DNA from: an uncultured Gellertiella sp.
GTDB taxonomy: Bacteria; Pseudomonadota; Alphaproteobacteria; Rhizobiales; Rhizobiaceae
Length of the DNA: 64,000 nt
Direction of reading: 5' to 3'
NCBI RefSeq assembly: GCF_963457605.1
Contig: NZ_OY735139.1
Span: forward strand, 2,386,001-2,450,000
The notes beneath the pieces are model-generated. The model was not told where the DNA came from. It did no database searches and was given only the letters and a program-made list of their open reading frames with translations. The position numbers and the translations under genes were made by a program. Within the stretch, counting starts at the first letter, position 1. Every line of letters begins with the position of its first letter. Below are positions 19,633 through 28,409 of this stretch, one piece after another.

Positions 19633-19831
19633 AAATGAAAACCCGGCAGCGCTTGCAGGCGCTAGCCGGGTCGAGGATACCACGTCCCTCCACGGAACCG
19701 GTCTCATAACCTACAGTATCGCTGACGCTATGAGCTTTCAAGCGACATATGTGTCAACTCGCTACCGGCTTTCGCCATGTATGGCCCGGCTTGTCTGCCA
19801 ACTGGCAGAAATCGGCGGGAGGCTCGCATGA
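19622..19831 (+). CDS. Small island protein, 69 residues
   Basis: Starts MQLENENPAALAGASRVED and ends with the helical stretch YRLSPCMARLVCQLAEIGGRLA. It overlaps the excisionase-like gene by 11 bp and shares an ATGA overlap with the next gene (start 19828), so it is part of a compact operon. The sequence AAGGGAGGTG just before it gives a strong ribosome site. Function unknown. Confidence 0.6.
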   Translation: MQLENENPAALAGASRVEDTTSLHGTGLITYSIADAMSFQATYVSTRYRLSPCMARLVCQLAEIGGRLA

Positions 19832-20169
19832 TGGCTTTCCAGCTAGATAGTTCCGAACCGATCATGAATGCGTCTCTACCGTGGGTCTCTGCCGATTTCT
19901 CGCTACGGGAAGAAGCCGACGCCTATCGGGCAGTTGTCGCGGTCCTTAATCCATCGTGGCGGGTCATAGTGTGCCGCGATGCAATCCAATGGATCGTGCA
20001 GCGGCGGGCCGGTCAAAGGCACGGCAGGGCGCGATGGGAAGCCAAGTCCTTCCATCGTCTGAAGACCGGACTATTGCGCCGGGTCCGGCAGCGGGCAGGC
20101 GAATGTGATGCAACTGCGCTCAATATCCTGATGGCGCTACCGGCAGTGATGGGGGGCGCTCATGAGTAA
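19828..20169 (+). CDS. Small island protein, 113 residues
   Basis: Starts MMAFQLDSSEPIMNASLP. The central part AYRAVVAVLNPSWRVIVCRDAIQWIVQRR is followed by a basic region RHGRARWEAKSFHRLKTGLLRRVRQ. I recall similar short proteins on other small rhizobial islands, but none with a known activity. Its start overlaps the preceding stop by 4 bp and the next gene starts 8 bp before its end, indicating translational coupling. Confidence 0.65.
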   Translation: MMAFQLDSSEPIMNASLPWVSADFSLREEADAYRAVVAVLNPSWRVIVCRDAIQWIVQRRAGQRHGRARWEAKSFHRLKTGLLRRVRQRAGECDATALNILMALPAVMGGAHE

Positions 20170-20455
20170 ACGCTTCTCGATTGTCTACCGCGTAGAGCCG
20201 GACGGATCAGCAACGCGGCTCATAGGTCGCAATGCGTGGGCCTTGCTGGAGCTGCATCGGATGGGGAGATGCGGTTGCACGCCGATCACCACGCCGGGGC
20301 CGCGCTGGAGTGCATATGTGCTTAATCTGCGCAATCTTGGCCTTAGTATCAGCACTATATATGAAAACCACGAGGGCAAGTTTCCCGGCTCTCATGCGCG
20401 CTATGTGCTGAATTCCAGCGTCTCCATCCTGGAGGTAGTGGATGGCAAGGCATAA
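20162..20455 (+). CDS. Winged-helix-like island protein, 97 residues
   Basis: Starts MSKRFSIVYRVEPDG. The segment RNAWALLELHRMGRCGCTPITTPGPRWSAYVLNLRNLGLSI has the helix, cysteine loop and wing-like pattern of short winged-helix domains seen in mobile elements, followed by a strand-rich end (HARYVLNSSVSILEV). A DNA-binding role is plausible but inferred. It overlaps both neighbours by a few bases. Confidence 0.6.
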   Translation: MSKRFSIVYRVEPDGSATRLIGRNAWALLELHRMGRCGCTPITTPGPRWSAYVLNLRNLGLSISTIYENHEGKFPGSHARYVLNSSVSILEVVDGKA

Positions 20456-20888
20456 TGCCAAGGGCCGGTCAAAGGTGGAGGCGCGCCATGTGCGCCTCTA
20501 CCATTCCATGCTGGTCTGCCCTGCATGGCTTGCACTCTCACCGAACGAGCGATGCGTATACATTGAAATCGCGCAGAGATACAACGGGGCGAACAATGGG
20601 TTTATCGCCTATGCGGTCCGGGAAGGTGCGGATGCCCTGAGGCTATCTAAAAACACGGTTGCGCGATGCATTGAGCAGCTAATTACGCTGGGGTTTCTAG
20701 AAATCGTGGTGAAAGGCAGCTTCAATATGAAGAAAGGCCACGCAACTGAATACCGCCTCACGGATTTTGCGTGCAACCGAACCAATCAACTGCCGTCCAA
20801 AGCGTTCATGAGATGGGGCCGCGAACGGCGAAAAGAAAAAAACACGGTGTCACCCGGGACCGCAACAGTACCTGACATGACACCGTGA
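20442..20888 (+). CDS. HTH protein, possible replication initiator of the island
   Basis: A 148-residue protein with a winged helix region PAWLALSPNERCVYIEIAQRYNG, then ADALRLSKNTVARCIEQLITLGFLEIVVKG, the arrangement found in plasmid and phage replication or regulatory proteins, where the recognition helix is followed by GFLE. The gene's 3' end contains, and is followed by, four copies of a CACGGTGTCA motif (20843-20970), which could be its binding sites. Replication function is inference from this pairing. Confidence 0.65.
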   Translation: MARHNAKGRSKVEARHVRLYHSMLVCPAWLALSPNERCVYIEIAQRYNGANNGFIAYAVREGADALRLSKNTVARCIEQLITLGFLEIVVKGSFNMKKGHATEYRLTDFACNRTNQLPSKAFMRWGRERRKEKNTVSPGTATVPDMTP

Positions 20889-20970
20889 CCATGAAACAAG
20901 CATGAAATTTGGGCTTCACAGTCTCTCTGATGACACTGTGAAGCCTCTTTGCGACGGTCGCACGGTGTCA
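20843..20970. repeat. Four-copy CACGGTGTCA repeat array
   Basis: CACGGTGTCA occurs at 20843-20852 and 20961-20970, its complement TGACACCGTG at 20878-20887, and a one-mismatch complement TGACACTGTG at 20931-20940. A 9 bp inverted repeat GCTTCACAG...CTGTGAAGC spans part of the centre. Symmetric, repeated sites next to a DNA-binding protein gene suggest an origin or operator cluster. Confidence 0.6.
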
Positions 20971-21089
20971 CCACAGGTACACTTATAGTTACCATGGGAG
21001 GGGCCACCCAACAGTGAGACAACACGACAGAAGCAGCTTTGCACGATCAGCACCTTCCACATGATTTCGGTTAAATGGAGAAGCGCAAA

Positions 21090-21689
21090 ATGGGTGGACC
21101 GGGTTCCGGAAATCCTTGGAGAGCATCGCGCGACAATTGCGAAGCCTATACCCGCGTCGATATTCGGTATCTGCGAAAGCGTGGGATGCTCGCGCCGGGA
21201 TGTTCCGGCTCGCTGTCATGGAACCGAGGTGGTGAGCCTGCCGGTTATATCCGCTTCAAGACCCACTTCCACGAAATCGAGCTGATCTATCGGTATCGTC
21301 AATCCGGCGATGAAGACTGGCAGGACGTGAACGAGCGCATTCCGCTGGTGACTACCGATCAGTATCTTGGCGGGCGTCGCCGCTGGCTTGTGTGTCTGTC
21401 ATGCCGACGGCGTTGCGCCGTCCTTTACGGCGGCACGCATTACCGTTGCCGCAAGTGCTGGAACCTTGCTTACAAATCCCAACACGAGCCGCCGCACGAG
21501 CGGGCATACAGCCAAGCGCAAAAACTTCGGCAGCGCCTTGGCGGGTCTCAATGCCTTGACGATCCATTTCCGGAAAAGCCCAAAGGGATGCATCGCCGAA
21601 CCTATGACCGCCTATGGCAGAAGGGGGAGGCGCTGGAGGACGCGGCAGATGCGCAATTTGCAATGATGGTCGCGGCGTATCTTCGGTGA
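21090..21689 (+). CDS. Zinc-ribbon protein of small integrative islands
   Basis: A 199-residue protein starting MGGPGSGNPWRASRDNCEAY. GGAG at 9 bases upstream supports the ATG at 21090 over 21075. A zinc ribbon is visible as LVCLSCRRRCAVLYGG followed by YRCRKCWNLAYKSQ, with four CxxC-type cysteines. The C terminus is helical and charged (GMHRRTYDRLWQKGEALEDA). Such proteins recur next to island ends in alphaproteobacteria; their role is unknown. Confidence 0.65.
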   Translation: MGGPGSGNPWRASRDNCEAYTRVDIRYLRKRGMLAPGCSGSLSWNRGGEPAGYIRFKTHFHEIELIYRYRQSGDEDWQDVNERIPLVTTDQYLGGRRRWLVCLSCRRRCAVLYGGTHYRCRKCWNLAYKSQHEPPHERAYSQAQKLRQRLGGSQCLDDPFPEKPKGMHRRTYDRLWQKGEALEDAADAQFAMMVAAYLR

Positions 21690-21736
21690 CGCCAAAGGGC
21701 TTTTGCCGCCCCAAAGCGCTATCAACAACGAGCCAA

Positions 21737-21756
21737 GTTAGGGATTAGGTTAGGGA
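21737..21756. promoter_or_regulatory. Right arm-type integrase repeats
   Basis: GTTAGGGA at 21737-21744 and 21749-21756, 12 bp apart, in the same orientation and spacing as the left pair (17188, 17200). It lies 54 bp inside the right junction. Together the pairs frame the island and are the expected arm sites for its integrase. Confidence 0.6.
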
Positions 21757-21809
21757 CAGAAAACTTCCCAATTAGAAAACCCATTAAATTCAAATATTTA
21801 GAGGAATTT

Positions 21810-21825
21810 AATGGCGGACAGGGAG
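21810..21825. repeat. Island right attachment site within tRNA-Ser
   Basis: Second copy of AATGGCGGACAGGGAG. Here it forms the 3' end (acceptor strand, discriminator and CCA) of the intact tRNA-Ser gene, so integration restores the tRNA. Confidence 0.85.
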
Positions 21826-21901
21826 GGATTCGAACCCTCGGTACGCTTTCACGTACACACGCGTTCCAGGCGTGCGCCTTAAACCACTCGGCCACCTGTC
21901 C
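21812..21901 (-). tRNA. tRNA-Ser (anticodon GGA)
   Basis: The 90-base complement starts GGACAGGTGGCCGAGTGG and ends with CCTGTCCGCCA, so the CCA is encoded. The anticodon arm is CACGC-CTGGAAC-GCGTG, giving anticodon GGA for UCC/UCU codons. The long variable arm (GTACG TGAAAG CGTAC) and discriminator G73 are those of serine tRNAs. Its 3' end is the attachment site of the 17052-21825 island. Confidence 0.95.
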
Positions 21902-22127
21902 ACTTGTCAGCGCTTGCGTCAGGGAAAACCGAACGGGCTGGACGGGCGGGATATATACTGAGGTTTCAAGCGTGATCAACCGAAATCTGACGGTTTGTTG
22001 AGATCTTGTGACGAATATGCGGATCGCTCCGCCTTGCGTGGCGGGAGGGCTCGCCCTATCTTTTCCTTCACTCGAGGGCAACAGCAGGCAAGGTCGCGGT
22101 TTTGGCGCGCGCGGGAGGCTATGGGGG

Positions 22128-22445
22128 ATGCGGGGTTTGCTGCGCTTTGCAAGTGTCCTGCTGCTGGCGCTGGCGGTTGGGGTCGGGGTATTCGATTCCA
22201 TCCGGTCTGTTGCGCGGTCCGCACTGGACCTGACATCCCTGGCTCTTGCGTGGGCCACTCTCAGTGCGCAATCGCTCATCGCTGCCGAGACGGCCATTGC
22301 GGGGAGCCGTTATGGCAAAACCTTCGAACAGGGGTTCGGCTGGTTGCTGGTGCAGCCTGCCGGAGCAATCCTGCTGTTTCTGGCCCTGCTGCTGTGGATT
22401 GCCGCCTATAGCAAGGGGCCCGCCGCCGGACGTTTTGCGGCCTGA
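22128..22445 (+). CDS. Small two-segment membrane protein
   Basis: A 105-residue protein with two clear hydrophobic segments, residues about 4-22 (LLRFASVLLLALAVGVGVF) and about 75-95 (AGAILLFLALLLWIAAY). The charged GSRYGKTFEQGFGW loop lies between them. It resembles the small membrane proteins often found just upstream of msrA in rhizobia; function unknown. The open frame runs 40 codons further up, but the ATG at 22128 is where membrane-protein-like sequence begins, with a purine-rich GGGAGG upstream. Confidence 0.65.
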   Translation: MRGLLRFASVLLLALAVGVGVFDSIRSVARSALDLTSLALAWATLSAQSLIAAETAIAGSRYGKTFEQGFGWLLVQPAGAILLFLALLLWIAAYSKGPAAGRFAA

Positions 22446-22502
22446 AATCCCGGGAAGGCCGGGATCGGGCCAAGCCATCACCATTATACCCGCAAGGAGG
22501 CC

Positions 22503-23156
22503 ATGATGTTTGGAATGGACATGTTCAACAAGAAGACCACGATGCCCTCGCCGGCATCGGCGCTGCCGGGTCGCCCCCAGCCGATCCCCACCGCCGAGCG
22601 GCATTTCGTCAATGGCAATCCGCTGAAAGGCCCGTATCCTGAAGGTTTTGAAACCGTCTATCTCGGCATGGGCTGTTTCTGGGGTGCCGAGCGGCTGCTG
22701 TGGAAGATCCCCGGCGTCTGGGTTACCTCCGCCGGCTATTCCGGTGGGGTGACACCCAATCCGACCTATCAGGAAACCACCACGGGGCTGACCGGCCACA
22801 CGGAAGTGGTCAAGCTCGTCTATGATCCCGCCGTCGTCACGCTCGAACAGTTGCTGAAGGTGTTTTTCGAAGAGCATGATCCGACCCAGGGCATGCGGCA
22901 GGGCAATGATATCGGCACCACCTACCGTTCGGCGATCTACACGACGACACCCGGGCATTTGCAGCGCGCCGAGCGGGTCCGCGACCTTTTCCAGCAGGCC
23001 CTGCGCGACAGGAGCGTCAAGGCGGTGATCACCACCGAGATTGCCGGGGTCGGCCCCTATTATTATGCCGAAGACTACCACCAGCAATATCTCGCCAAGA
23101 ATCCCGGCGGCTATTGCGGCCTGCGCGGCACCGGCGTCAGTTGTCCGACAGGCTGA
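22503..23156 (+). CDS. msrA: Peptide-methionine (S)-S-oxide reductase
   Basis: A 217-residue MsrA that reduces methionine-S-sulfoxide in proteins and is part of oxidative-damage repair. The catalytic motif GCFWGAERL is at about residues 56-64, with Cys57 as nucleophile. [28 protein letters not shown] and [20 protein letters not shown] are all present. Resolving cysteines are candidates in the C-terminal [13 protein letters not shown] strong AAGGAGG site lies before the paired ATGs at 22503 and 22506. Confidence 0.95.
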   Translation: MMFGMDMFNKKTTMPSPASALPGRPQPIPTAERHFVNGNPLKGPYPEGFETVYLGMGCFWGAERLLWKIPGVWVTSAGYSGGVTPNPTYQETTTGLTGHTEVVKLVYDPAVVTLEQLLKVFFEEHDPTQGMRQGNDIGTTYRSAIYTTTPGHLQRAERVRDLFQQALRDRSVKAVITTEIAGVGPYYYAEDYHQQYLAKNPGGYCGLRGTGVSCPTG

Positions 23157-23460
23157 GGCCCAAGGCGCAATTCGGTGCCACCGATCCTGCAAATCGACCT
23201 CTTCCGGGCGGCCCGGGCGTATCGGGCCTCCCGTTCAGGTGGGAAGTTTATTTATGTATTATCAGTAACTTGGGCCTGTTCCCATGGCGCACTGCGTGTT
23301 TCTTGACCAGATGAAAAATTTCTGATGAATTTTTTCTGAAGCCATGCAAGGATGCCCGAAGTCAGGCTCCCGGATAAGGGGCCGGCTCAACCGCAGACAT
23401 GTCCGGCAACGGATTTGCGGGAGGACCCAACACGATCAATAGAGAGAATAGGGCTGCACA
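23157..23460 (+). promoter_or_regulatory. Upstream region of the nucleoside-uptake operon
   Basis: 304 bp without a gene between msrA and the BMP-type binding protein. The right half is AT-rich. A candidate sigma70 promoter has TTGACC at 23303-23308 and TGAATT at 23326-23331 with 17 bp spacing, in a segment with repeated ATTTCTGA and ATTTTTTCTGA stretches. No clear repressor palindrome was found. The promoter is a weak prediction. Confidence 0.3.
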
Positions 23461-24453
23461 ATGAAAAAAACCCTTTTGAGCCTCTTCGCACTGGCCGCCA
23501 TGTCGGCGACGGCGCTTGCGGCAGACATCAAGCCCGCGCTGGTTTACGGCACCGGGGGCAAGTTCGACAAGTCTTTCAACGAAGCAGCTTTCAACGGCGC
23601 CCAGAAGTTCAAGGCCGAAACCGGCATTGATTTCCGCGACTTCGAGCCGACCGGCGATACCCAGGGCGAGCAGGCGATCCGCAATTTCGCCAGCAAGGGC
23701 TATAACCCCGTCGTGGCCGTTTCCTTCGCCTGGACCTCGGCCATCGAGAAGGTTGCCGCCGAATTCCCGGACACGAAATTCGTTCTGGTCGATTCCGTTG
23801 TCGACAAGCCGAATGTCCGTTCGGTGGTCTATAACGAGCACGAAGGCTCCTATCTCGTCGGCCTGCTCGCCGGCATGGCGTCGAAGACCGGCAAGGTCGG
23901 CTTCATCGGCGGCATGGACATTCCGCTGATTCGCAAGTTCGAATGCGGCTACGAGCAGGGTGCCCGCGCCGCCAACCCGAAAATCGAAGTGTTCCAGAAC
24001 ATGACCGGCACCACCGGTGCGGCCTGGAATGACCCGGTTCGCGGCGGCGAGCTGACCAAGAACCAGATCGACCAGGGCGCGGACGTCGTCTACGCGGCAG
24101 CAGGGGCAACGGGCCTCGGCGTGCTGCAGACCGCAGCCGACAATGGCAAGCTGTCGATCGGCGTCGATTCCAACCAGAACTACCTGCATCCGGGTTCGGT
24201 TCTGACCTCGATGGTCAAGCGCGTCGACCTCGCCGTCTACAATGCCTACAGCGATGCCAAGAACGACAAGTTCACCGCCGGCATCCAGGCTCTCGGCGTG
24301 GCGCAGGACGGTGTGGGCTGGGCTTCCGACGACAACAACAAGCCGCTGATCACCGCTGAAATGCAGGCTGCCGTCGACAAGGCCAAGGCTGACATCGTGG
24401 CCGGCACCGTCAAGGTGCATGACTACATGAGCGACAACGCCTGCCCGAAGTGA
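23461..24453 (+). CDS. BMP-family nucleoside ABC transporter, periplasmic binding protein
   Basis: A 330-residue binding protein with a signal peptide (MKKTLLSLFALAAMSATALA, cleavage before ADIKPALVYG). GGKFDKSFNEAAFNG is the diagnostic N-terminal motif of the BMP/PnrA family. It lacks a lipobox, as usual for the Gram-negative periplasmic forms. The two-domain ATPase, two permeases and five nucleoside enzymes downstream indicate nucleosides as ligand. A strong hairpin after the stop (24464-24499) probably lets this subunit be made in excess. Confidence 0.9.
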   Translation: MKKTLLSLFALAAMSATALAADIKPALVYGTGGKFDKSFNEAAFNGAQKFKAETGIDFRDFEPTGDTQGEQAIRNFASKGYNPVVAVSFAWTSAIEKVAAEFPDTKFVLVDSVVDKPNVRSVVYNEHEGSYLVGLLAGMASKTGKVGFIGGMDIPLIRKFECGYEQGARAANPKIEVFQNMTGTTGAAWNDPVRGGELTKNQIDQGADVVYAAAGATGLGVLQTAADNGKLSIGVDSNQNYLHPGSVLTSMVKRVDLAVYNAYSDAKNDKFTAGIQALGVAQDGVGWASDDNNKPLITAEMQAAVDKAKADIVAGTVKVHDYMSDNACPK

Positions 24454-24463
24454 TGTGAAACCG

Positions 24464-24509
24464 GACGGACGCAAGGGTCGGGATATCTTTGCGTCCGTCA
24501 TTTTCTCTC
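24464..24509 (+). terminator. Hairpin terminator or attenuator after the BMP gene
   Basis: GACGGACGCAA (24464-24474) pairs perfectly with TTGCGTCCGTC (24489-24499), followed by ATTTTCTCT. It is a good intrinsic terminator between the binding-protein gene and the rest of the operon; partial read-through would set the subunit ratio. The remaining 290 bp up to the ATPase start hold nothing I can identify. Confidence 0.7.
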
Positions 24510-24799
24510 AGGAATTTATTCCGGCATGCCGCGAGGCAGCGGGTTCGGCAGTTTGGAACGGGCACCAAGACCCGAAAGCTTCAGGGGGACGGAACTGACC
24601 GGCGCATCCGGCAGTCCGGGAAGTGGGGGCAGTGCAACGGGACGGAGATCCACGGGGATCATCTCCGGTATCCCCTCGCATGTGCAGTCGACGTCTCACC
24701 CTCAAGGACCAATTTGCTTTCCTCCTGTCCGGATCGGGAAGGGCGCGCGCCTGTTTCCATCCCTGCTCTGATGGCCATGCCCTTCTCAGGAGCCCAAGC

Positions 24800-26311
24800 G
24801 TGACAGATCATCCAGCGATTGAACTCATCGGCATCGACAAGAAATTCGGCGCCGTTCATGCCAACAAGAATATCAACCTGACCGTGGCCAGGGGCTCGAT
24901 CCACGGCATCATCGGCGAGAACGGTGCGGGAAAATCGACACTGATGTCGATCCTCTACGGCTTCTACCAGGCCGACAGCGGCGAAATCCGCATCGCTGGC
25001 ACGCCGGTGACGATCCGCGACAGCCAGGCGGCGATCAATCACGGCATCGGCATGGTCCACCAGCATTTCATGCTGGTCGAAAATTTCACCGTGCTTGAAA
25101 ATGTCATGCTCGGGGCCGAAGGCGGTGCGCTTCTCGCCAAGGGCGTCTCTGCCGCCCGTGTCGAGCTGAAGCGGCTCGAGACCGATTACGGCCTTGAGGT
25201 CGATCCGGATGCGGTCATCGAGGAACTGGCGGTCGGCCTGCAGCAGCGCGTGGAAATACTGAAAGCCATGTATCGCGGCGCGGAGATCCTGATCCTCGAC
25301 GAACCGACCGGCGTGCTGACCCCTTCGGAAGCCGATCATCTGTTCCGCATTCTCGGCGTGCTGCGCGATCAGGGCAAGACCGTCATTCTCATCACCCACA
25401 AGCTGCGCGAGATCATGGCGATCACCGATACCGTCTCGGTGATGCGCCGCGGCGAGATGGTCGCGACCCGCAAGACATCGGAAACCTCGGTCGAGGAACT
25501 GGCCGAACTGATGGTCGGCCGCCGCGTGCTGCTGCAGGTGGAAAAGGGCCATTCCAACCCCGGCGGCGTGGTGCTGTCGGTGCGCAATCTCACCGTCAAG
25601 GATGGCCGTGGCGTCACCATGGTCGACAATGTCTCCTTCGATGTCCGGGCGGGCGAGATCGTCGGGATTGCCGGCGTTGCGGGCAACGGCCAGTCGGAAC
25701 TTCTCGAAGCGCTGGCGGGTATTCGGCCACCGACCTCGGGCGAAATCCTCATCGACGGCCAGCCGATTGCAAGGGCCAATCCGGCGCGGCTGCGCGAGCT
25801 TGGCCTCGCCCATATCCCGGAAGACCGGCATCACATGGGGCTGGTGCTGAAATTCGAGGAATACGAGAATTCCGTGCTCGGCTATCACCGCGATCCGAAA
25901 TACGGCAGGGGCATGCTGCTCGACCTCGAGGCGATCCGCAGGGATGCCGCCGAGAAGATCGAGAAATACGATATCCGCCCGCCCAATTGCCGTCTGAAGA
26001 CCGCGAATTTTTCCGGCGGCAACCAGCAGAAGATCGTGGTTGCCCGCGAAATCGAACGGGACCCGCGCATCCTGCTGATCGGCCAGCCGACCCGTGGCGT
26101 CGATATCGGTGCCATCGAATTCATTCACAAGCGGATCATCGACATGCGCGACCAGGGCAAGGCACTGCTGCTCGTCTCGGTCGAACTCGACGAAATTCGC
26201 GCCCTTTCCGACCGGATCCTCGTGATGTTTGCAGGCCATGTGGTCGGCGAAAAGACCGCTGACGCCGGTGAACAGACCCTCGGCCTGATGATGGCCGGCA
26301 TTGCCGCATGA
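24800..26311 (+). CDS. Nucleoside ABC transporter ATPase with two ATP-binding domains
   Basis: A 503-residue tandem ATPase of the RbsA/NupA type. In domain 1, Walker A is GENGAGKST and Walker B is [14 protein letters not shown]. In domain 2, [16 protein letters not shown] is the degenerate second P-loop and [15 protein letters not shown] is the signature. The GTG at 24800 has AGGAG upstream, and protein similarity begins right there. It energises the two permeases encoded next. Confidence 0.9.
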   Translation: MTDHPAIELIGIDKKFGAVHANKNINLTVARGSIHGIIGENGAGKSTLMSILYGFYQADSGEIRIAGTPVTIRDSQAAINHGIGMVHQHFMLVENFTVLENVMLGAEGGALLAKGVSAARVELKRLETDYGLEVDPDAVIEELAVGLQQRVEILKAMYRGAEILILDEPTGVLTPSEADHLFRILGVLRDQGKTVILITHKLREIMAITDTVSVMRRGEMVATRKTSETSVEELAELMVGRRVLLQVEKGHSNPGGVVLSVRNLTVKDGRGVTMVDNVSFDVRAGEIVGIAGVAGNGQSELLEALAGIRPPTSGEILIDGQPIARANPARLRELGLAHIPEDRHHMGLVLKFEEYENSVLGYHRDPKYGRGMLLDLEAIRRDAAEKIEKYDIRPPNCRLKTANFSGGNQQKIVVAREIERDPRILLIGQPTRGVDIGAIEFIHKRIIDMRDQGKALLLVSVELDEIRALSDRILVMFAGHVVGEKTADAGEQTLGLMMAGIAA

Positions 26312-26321
26312 TGAGGCCCCA

Positions 26322-27425
26322 ATGAGCACCGCATCCGTACCCCTGCCGAACTGGATCAATTACGGGCTTATCCCGCTGTTGAACCTCACCCTTGCCTTCC
26401 TCATTTCCGGCTTCGTGGTCTGGCTGATCGGGGAAAATCCGTTCGAAGCGGTCAAGCTGCTGGTCGTCGGCGCGCTCGGGCGCGGCGAAGGCATCGGCTT
26501 CACCCTGTTCTTCGCCACCAATTTCATCTTCACCGGCCTGTCGGTGGCGGTCGCCATCCATGCCGGCCTGTTCAATATCGGCTCGGAAGGCCAGGCCTAT
26601 CTCGGCGGCCTCGGCGCGGCCCTGGTGGCGCTGGCGCTCGACAAATACCTGCCGTGGTATCTGACCATGCCCTTTGCGGTGGTCGGAGCCGCCGTCTTCG
26701 GTGCGGCCTGGGCCTTCATTCCCGCCTGGCTTCAGGCCAAGCGCGGCAGCCATATCGTCATCACCACCATCATGTTCAATTTCATCGGTGCGGCACTGAT
26801 GGTCTACCTGCTGGTGAATGTGCTGATCGTGCCGGGCAAGATGGCACCGGAAACCCGCACCTTCCTTGCGGGCGGGCAATTGCCGAAGCTCGACTGGCTG
26901 ATGAACCTCTTCGGTCTCAGCCTCGGGGCAGCGCCCTTCAACTTCTCCTTCATCATCGCGCTGGTGATGTGCTTCCTCGTCTGGGTGCTGGTCTGGCGCA
27001 CCAAGCTTGGCTATGAAATGCGCACCCTCGGCATCAGCCCCTCGGCGGCGATCTATGCCGGCGTGCCCTATGCCCGCACTGTGATCATCGCCATGCTGAT
27101 CTCGGGCGGTCTTGCAGGCATGATGGCGCTGAACCCGGTGCTCGGCGCTTCGGCCCGCCTGCAGGTGGAATTCGTCGGCGGCGCAGGCTTCGTCGGCATC
27201 GCCGTGTCGCTGATGGGGCGCAACCATCCCGTCGGCATCCTGCTTGCCGCCCTTCTGTTCGGTGTCCTCTATCAGGGCGGCAGCGAATTGTCCTTCGACA
27301 TGCCCAACATCACCCGCGACATGATCGTCGTCATCCAGGGTCTGGTGATCCTGTTTGCCGGCGCGCTTGAATATATGTTCCGGCCCGCGCTGGTGCGGCT
27401 CTATCAATCATTCGCCAAGGCGTGA
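26322..27425 (+). CDS. Nucleoside ABC transporter permease 1
   Basis: A 367-residue BPD-type membrane subunit of the branched-chain/ribose/nucleoside class. About 8-10 hydrophobic segments are visible, with the conserved GLFNIGSEGQAYLGG near residue 80 and MALNPVLGA near 275. It begins 11 bp after the ATPase stop and is followed within 12 bp by the second permease. Confidence 0.9.
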   Translation: MSTASVPLPNWINYGLIPLLNLTLAFLISGFVVWLIGENPFEAVKLLVVGALGRGEGIGFTLFFATNFIFTGLSVAVAIHAGLFNIGSEGQAYLGGLGAALVALALDKYLPWYLTMPFAVVGAAVFGAAWAFIPAWLQAKRGSHIVITTIMFNFIGAALMVYLLVNVLIVPGKMAPETRTFLAGGQLPKLDWLMNLFGLSLGAAPFNFSFIIALVMCFLVWVLVWRTKLGYEMRTLGISPSAAIYAGVPYARTVIIAMLISGGLAGMMALNPVLGASARLQVEFVGGAGFVGIAVSLMGRNHPVGILLAALLFGVLYQGGSELSFDMPNITRDMIVVIQGLVILFAGALEYMFRPALVRLYQSFAKA

Positions 27426-27436
27426 GGGAGGGTTCG

Positions 27437-28408
27437 ATGGACTATATCGATATTCTGATTTCCATTCTGGGCTCGACCATCCGGCTGTCGATCCCGCTGA
27501 TCTTCACGGCGCTGGCGGGCCTGTTTTCCGAACGCTCCGGCATTTTCGACATCGGCCTTGAAGGCAAGATGCTGTCGTCGGCCTTTGCCTCCGCCTGTGT
27601 CGCCTATGTCACCGGCGATGCCTGGCTGGGGCTCGGGGCGGGTATTCTTGTCTCGGTCGCCCTGTCGCTGCTGCATGGCTTTGCCTCGATCACCAATCGC
27701 GGCAACCAGATTGTCTCGGGCGTGGCGATCAATTTCATCGCGGCGGGGCTGACCATCGTGCTCGGACAGGCCTGGTTCGGCCAGGGCGGCCGCACGCCGC
27801 AGCTCGACAAGACGGCCCGGTTCGGCGAAATCAAGCTGCCGGGTGCCGAAGCGCTGCGCGACAGCGGTTACCTCGGCAAGTTCTATGCCGACGTGATTTC
27901 CGGCCACAATATCCTCACCTATCTGGCCTTTGCCGCCGTGCCGATTTCCTGGTGGATTCTCTACCGGACCCGCTTCGGCCTCCGGCTCAGGGCTGTCGGT
28001 GAAAATCCGGGTGCGGTGGATACGGCGGGCATTTCGGTGACCTTCCTGCGCTATCGCGCCGTGGTCTGTGCCGGCATCCTCTGTGGCTTTGCCGGTTCCT
28101 ATCTGGCGATTGCCCAGTCGGCGGCCTTCATCAAGGACATGTCGGCAGGCAAGGGCTATATCGCGCTTGCAGCCCTGATCTTTGCCAAGTGGAAGCCGGT
28201 GCCGGTGATGTTTGCCTGCCTGCTGTTCGGTTTCCTCGATGCCTTTGCCAATTTCATGCAGGGCAAGTCCGTGCCGGGAATCGGCGAGGTGCCGGTACAA
28301 ATCTTCCAGTCACTGCCCTATGCTTTGACCTGTATCCTGCTTGCAGGCTTCATTGGTGTTGCCCATCCGCCCAAGGCCGGTGGCGTACCCTATACGAAGG
28401 AACGCTAG
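27437..28408 (+). CDS. Nucleoside ABC transporter permease 2
   Basis: A 323-residue membrane permease, partner of the preceding one. ALAGLFSERSGIFDIGLEGKM is the conserved first cytoplasmic motif of nucleoside permeases, and GENPGAVDTAGISV follows the middle segments. The ATG at 27437 follows GAGGGAGGG. The cytidine deaminase gene starts 2 bp after its stop, so uptake and catabolism are co-transcribed. Confidence 0.9.
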   Translation: MDYIDILISILGSTIRLSIPLIFTALAGLFSERSGIFDIGLEGKMLSSAFASACVAYVTGDAWLGLGAGILVSVALSLLHGFASITNRGNQIVSGVAINFIAAGLTIVLGQAWFGQGGRTPQLDKTARFGEIKLPGAEALRDSGYLGKFYADVISGHNILTYLAFAAVPISWWILYRTRFGLRLRAVGENPGAVDTAGISVTFLRYRAVVCAGILCGFAGSYLAIAQSAAFIKDMSAGKGYIALAALIFAKWKPVPVMFACLLFGFLDAFANFMQGKSVPGIGEVPVQIFQSLPYALTCILLAGFIGVAHPPKAGGVPYTKER

Positions 28409-28409
28409 A

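Larger units (their letters stand above)
17052..21825. mobile_element. Integrative island in the tRNA-Ser(GGA) gene
   Basis: A 4.8 kb element bounded by the 16 bp direct repeats AATGGCGGACAGGGAG at 17052-17067 and 21810-21825; the right copy is the 3' end of tRNA-Ser. Inside are a tyrosine integrase at the left end, an unknown 260-residue protein, a small helix-turn-helix gene of excisionase type, four tightly packed small genes and a zinc-ribbon protein gene. Composition is visibly more AT-rich than the flanking chromosome in 18410-19320. No capsid, terminase or conjugation gene is seen, so it is a minimal island or phage-satellite-like element. Confidence 0.85.

Noticed and set aside
24659-26359. 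Long minus-strand frame over the nucleoside ATPase
   Set aside because: Shadow of a gene with two complete ATP-binding domains. GC-rich codon bias leaves the opposite strand open.
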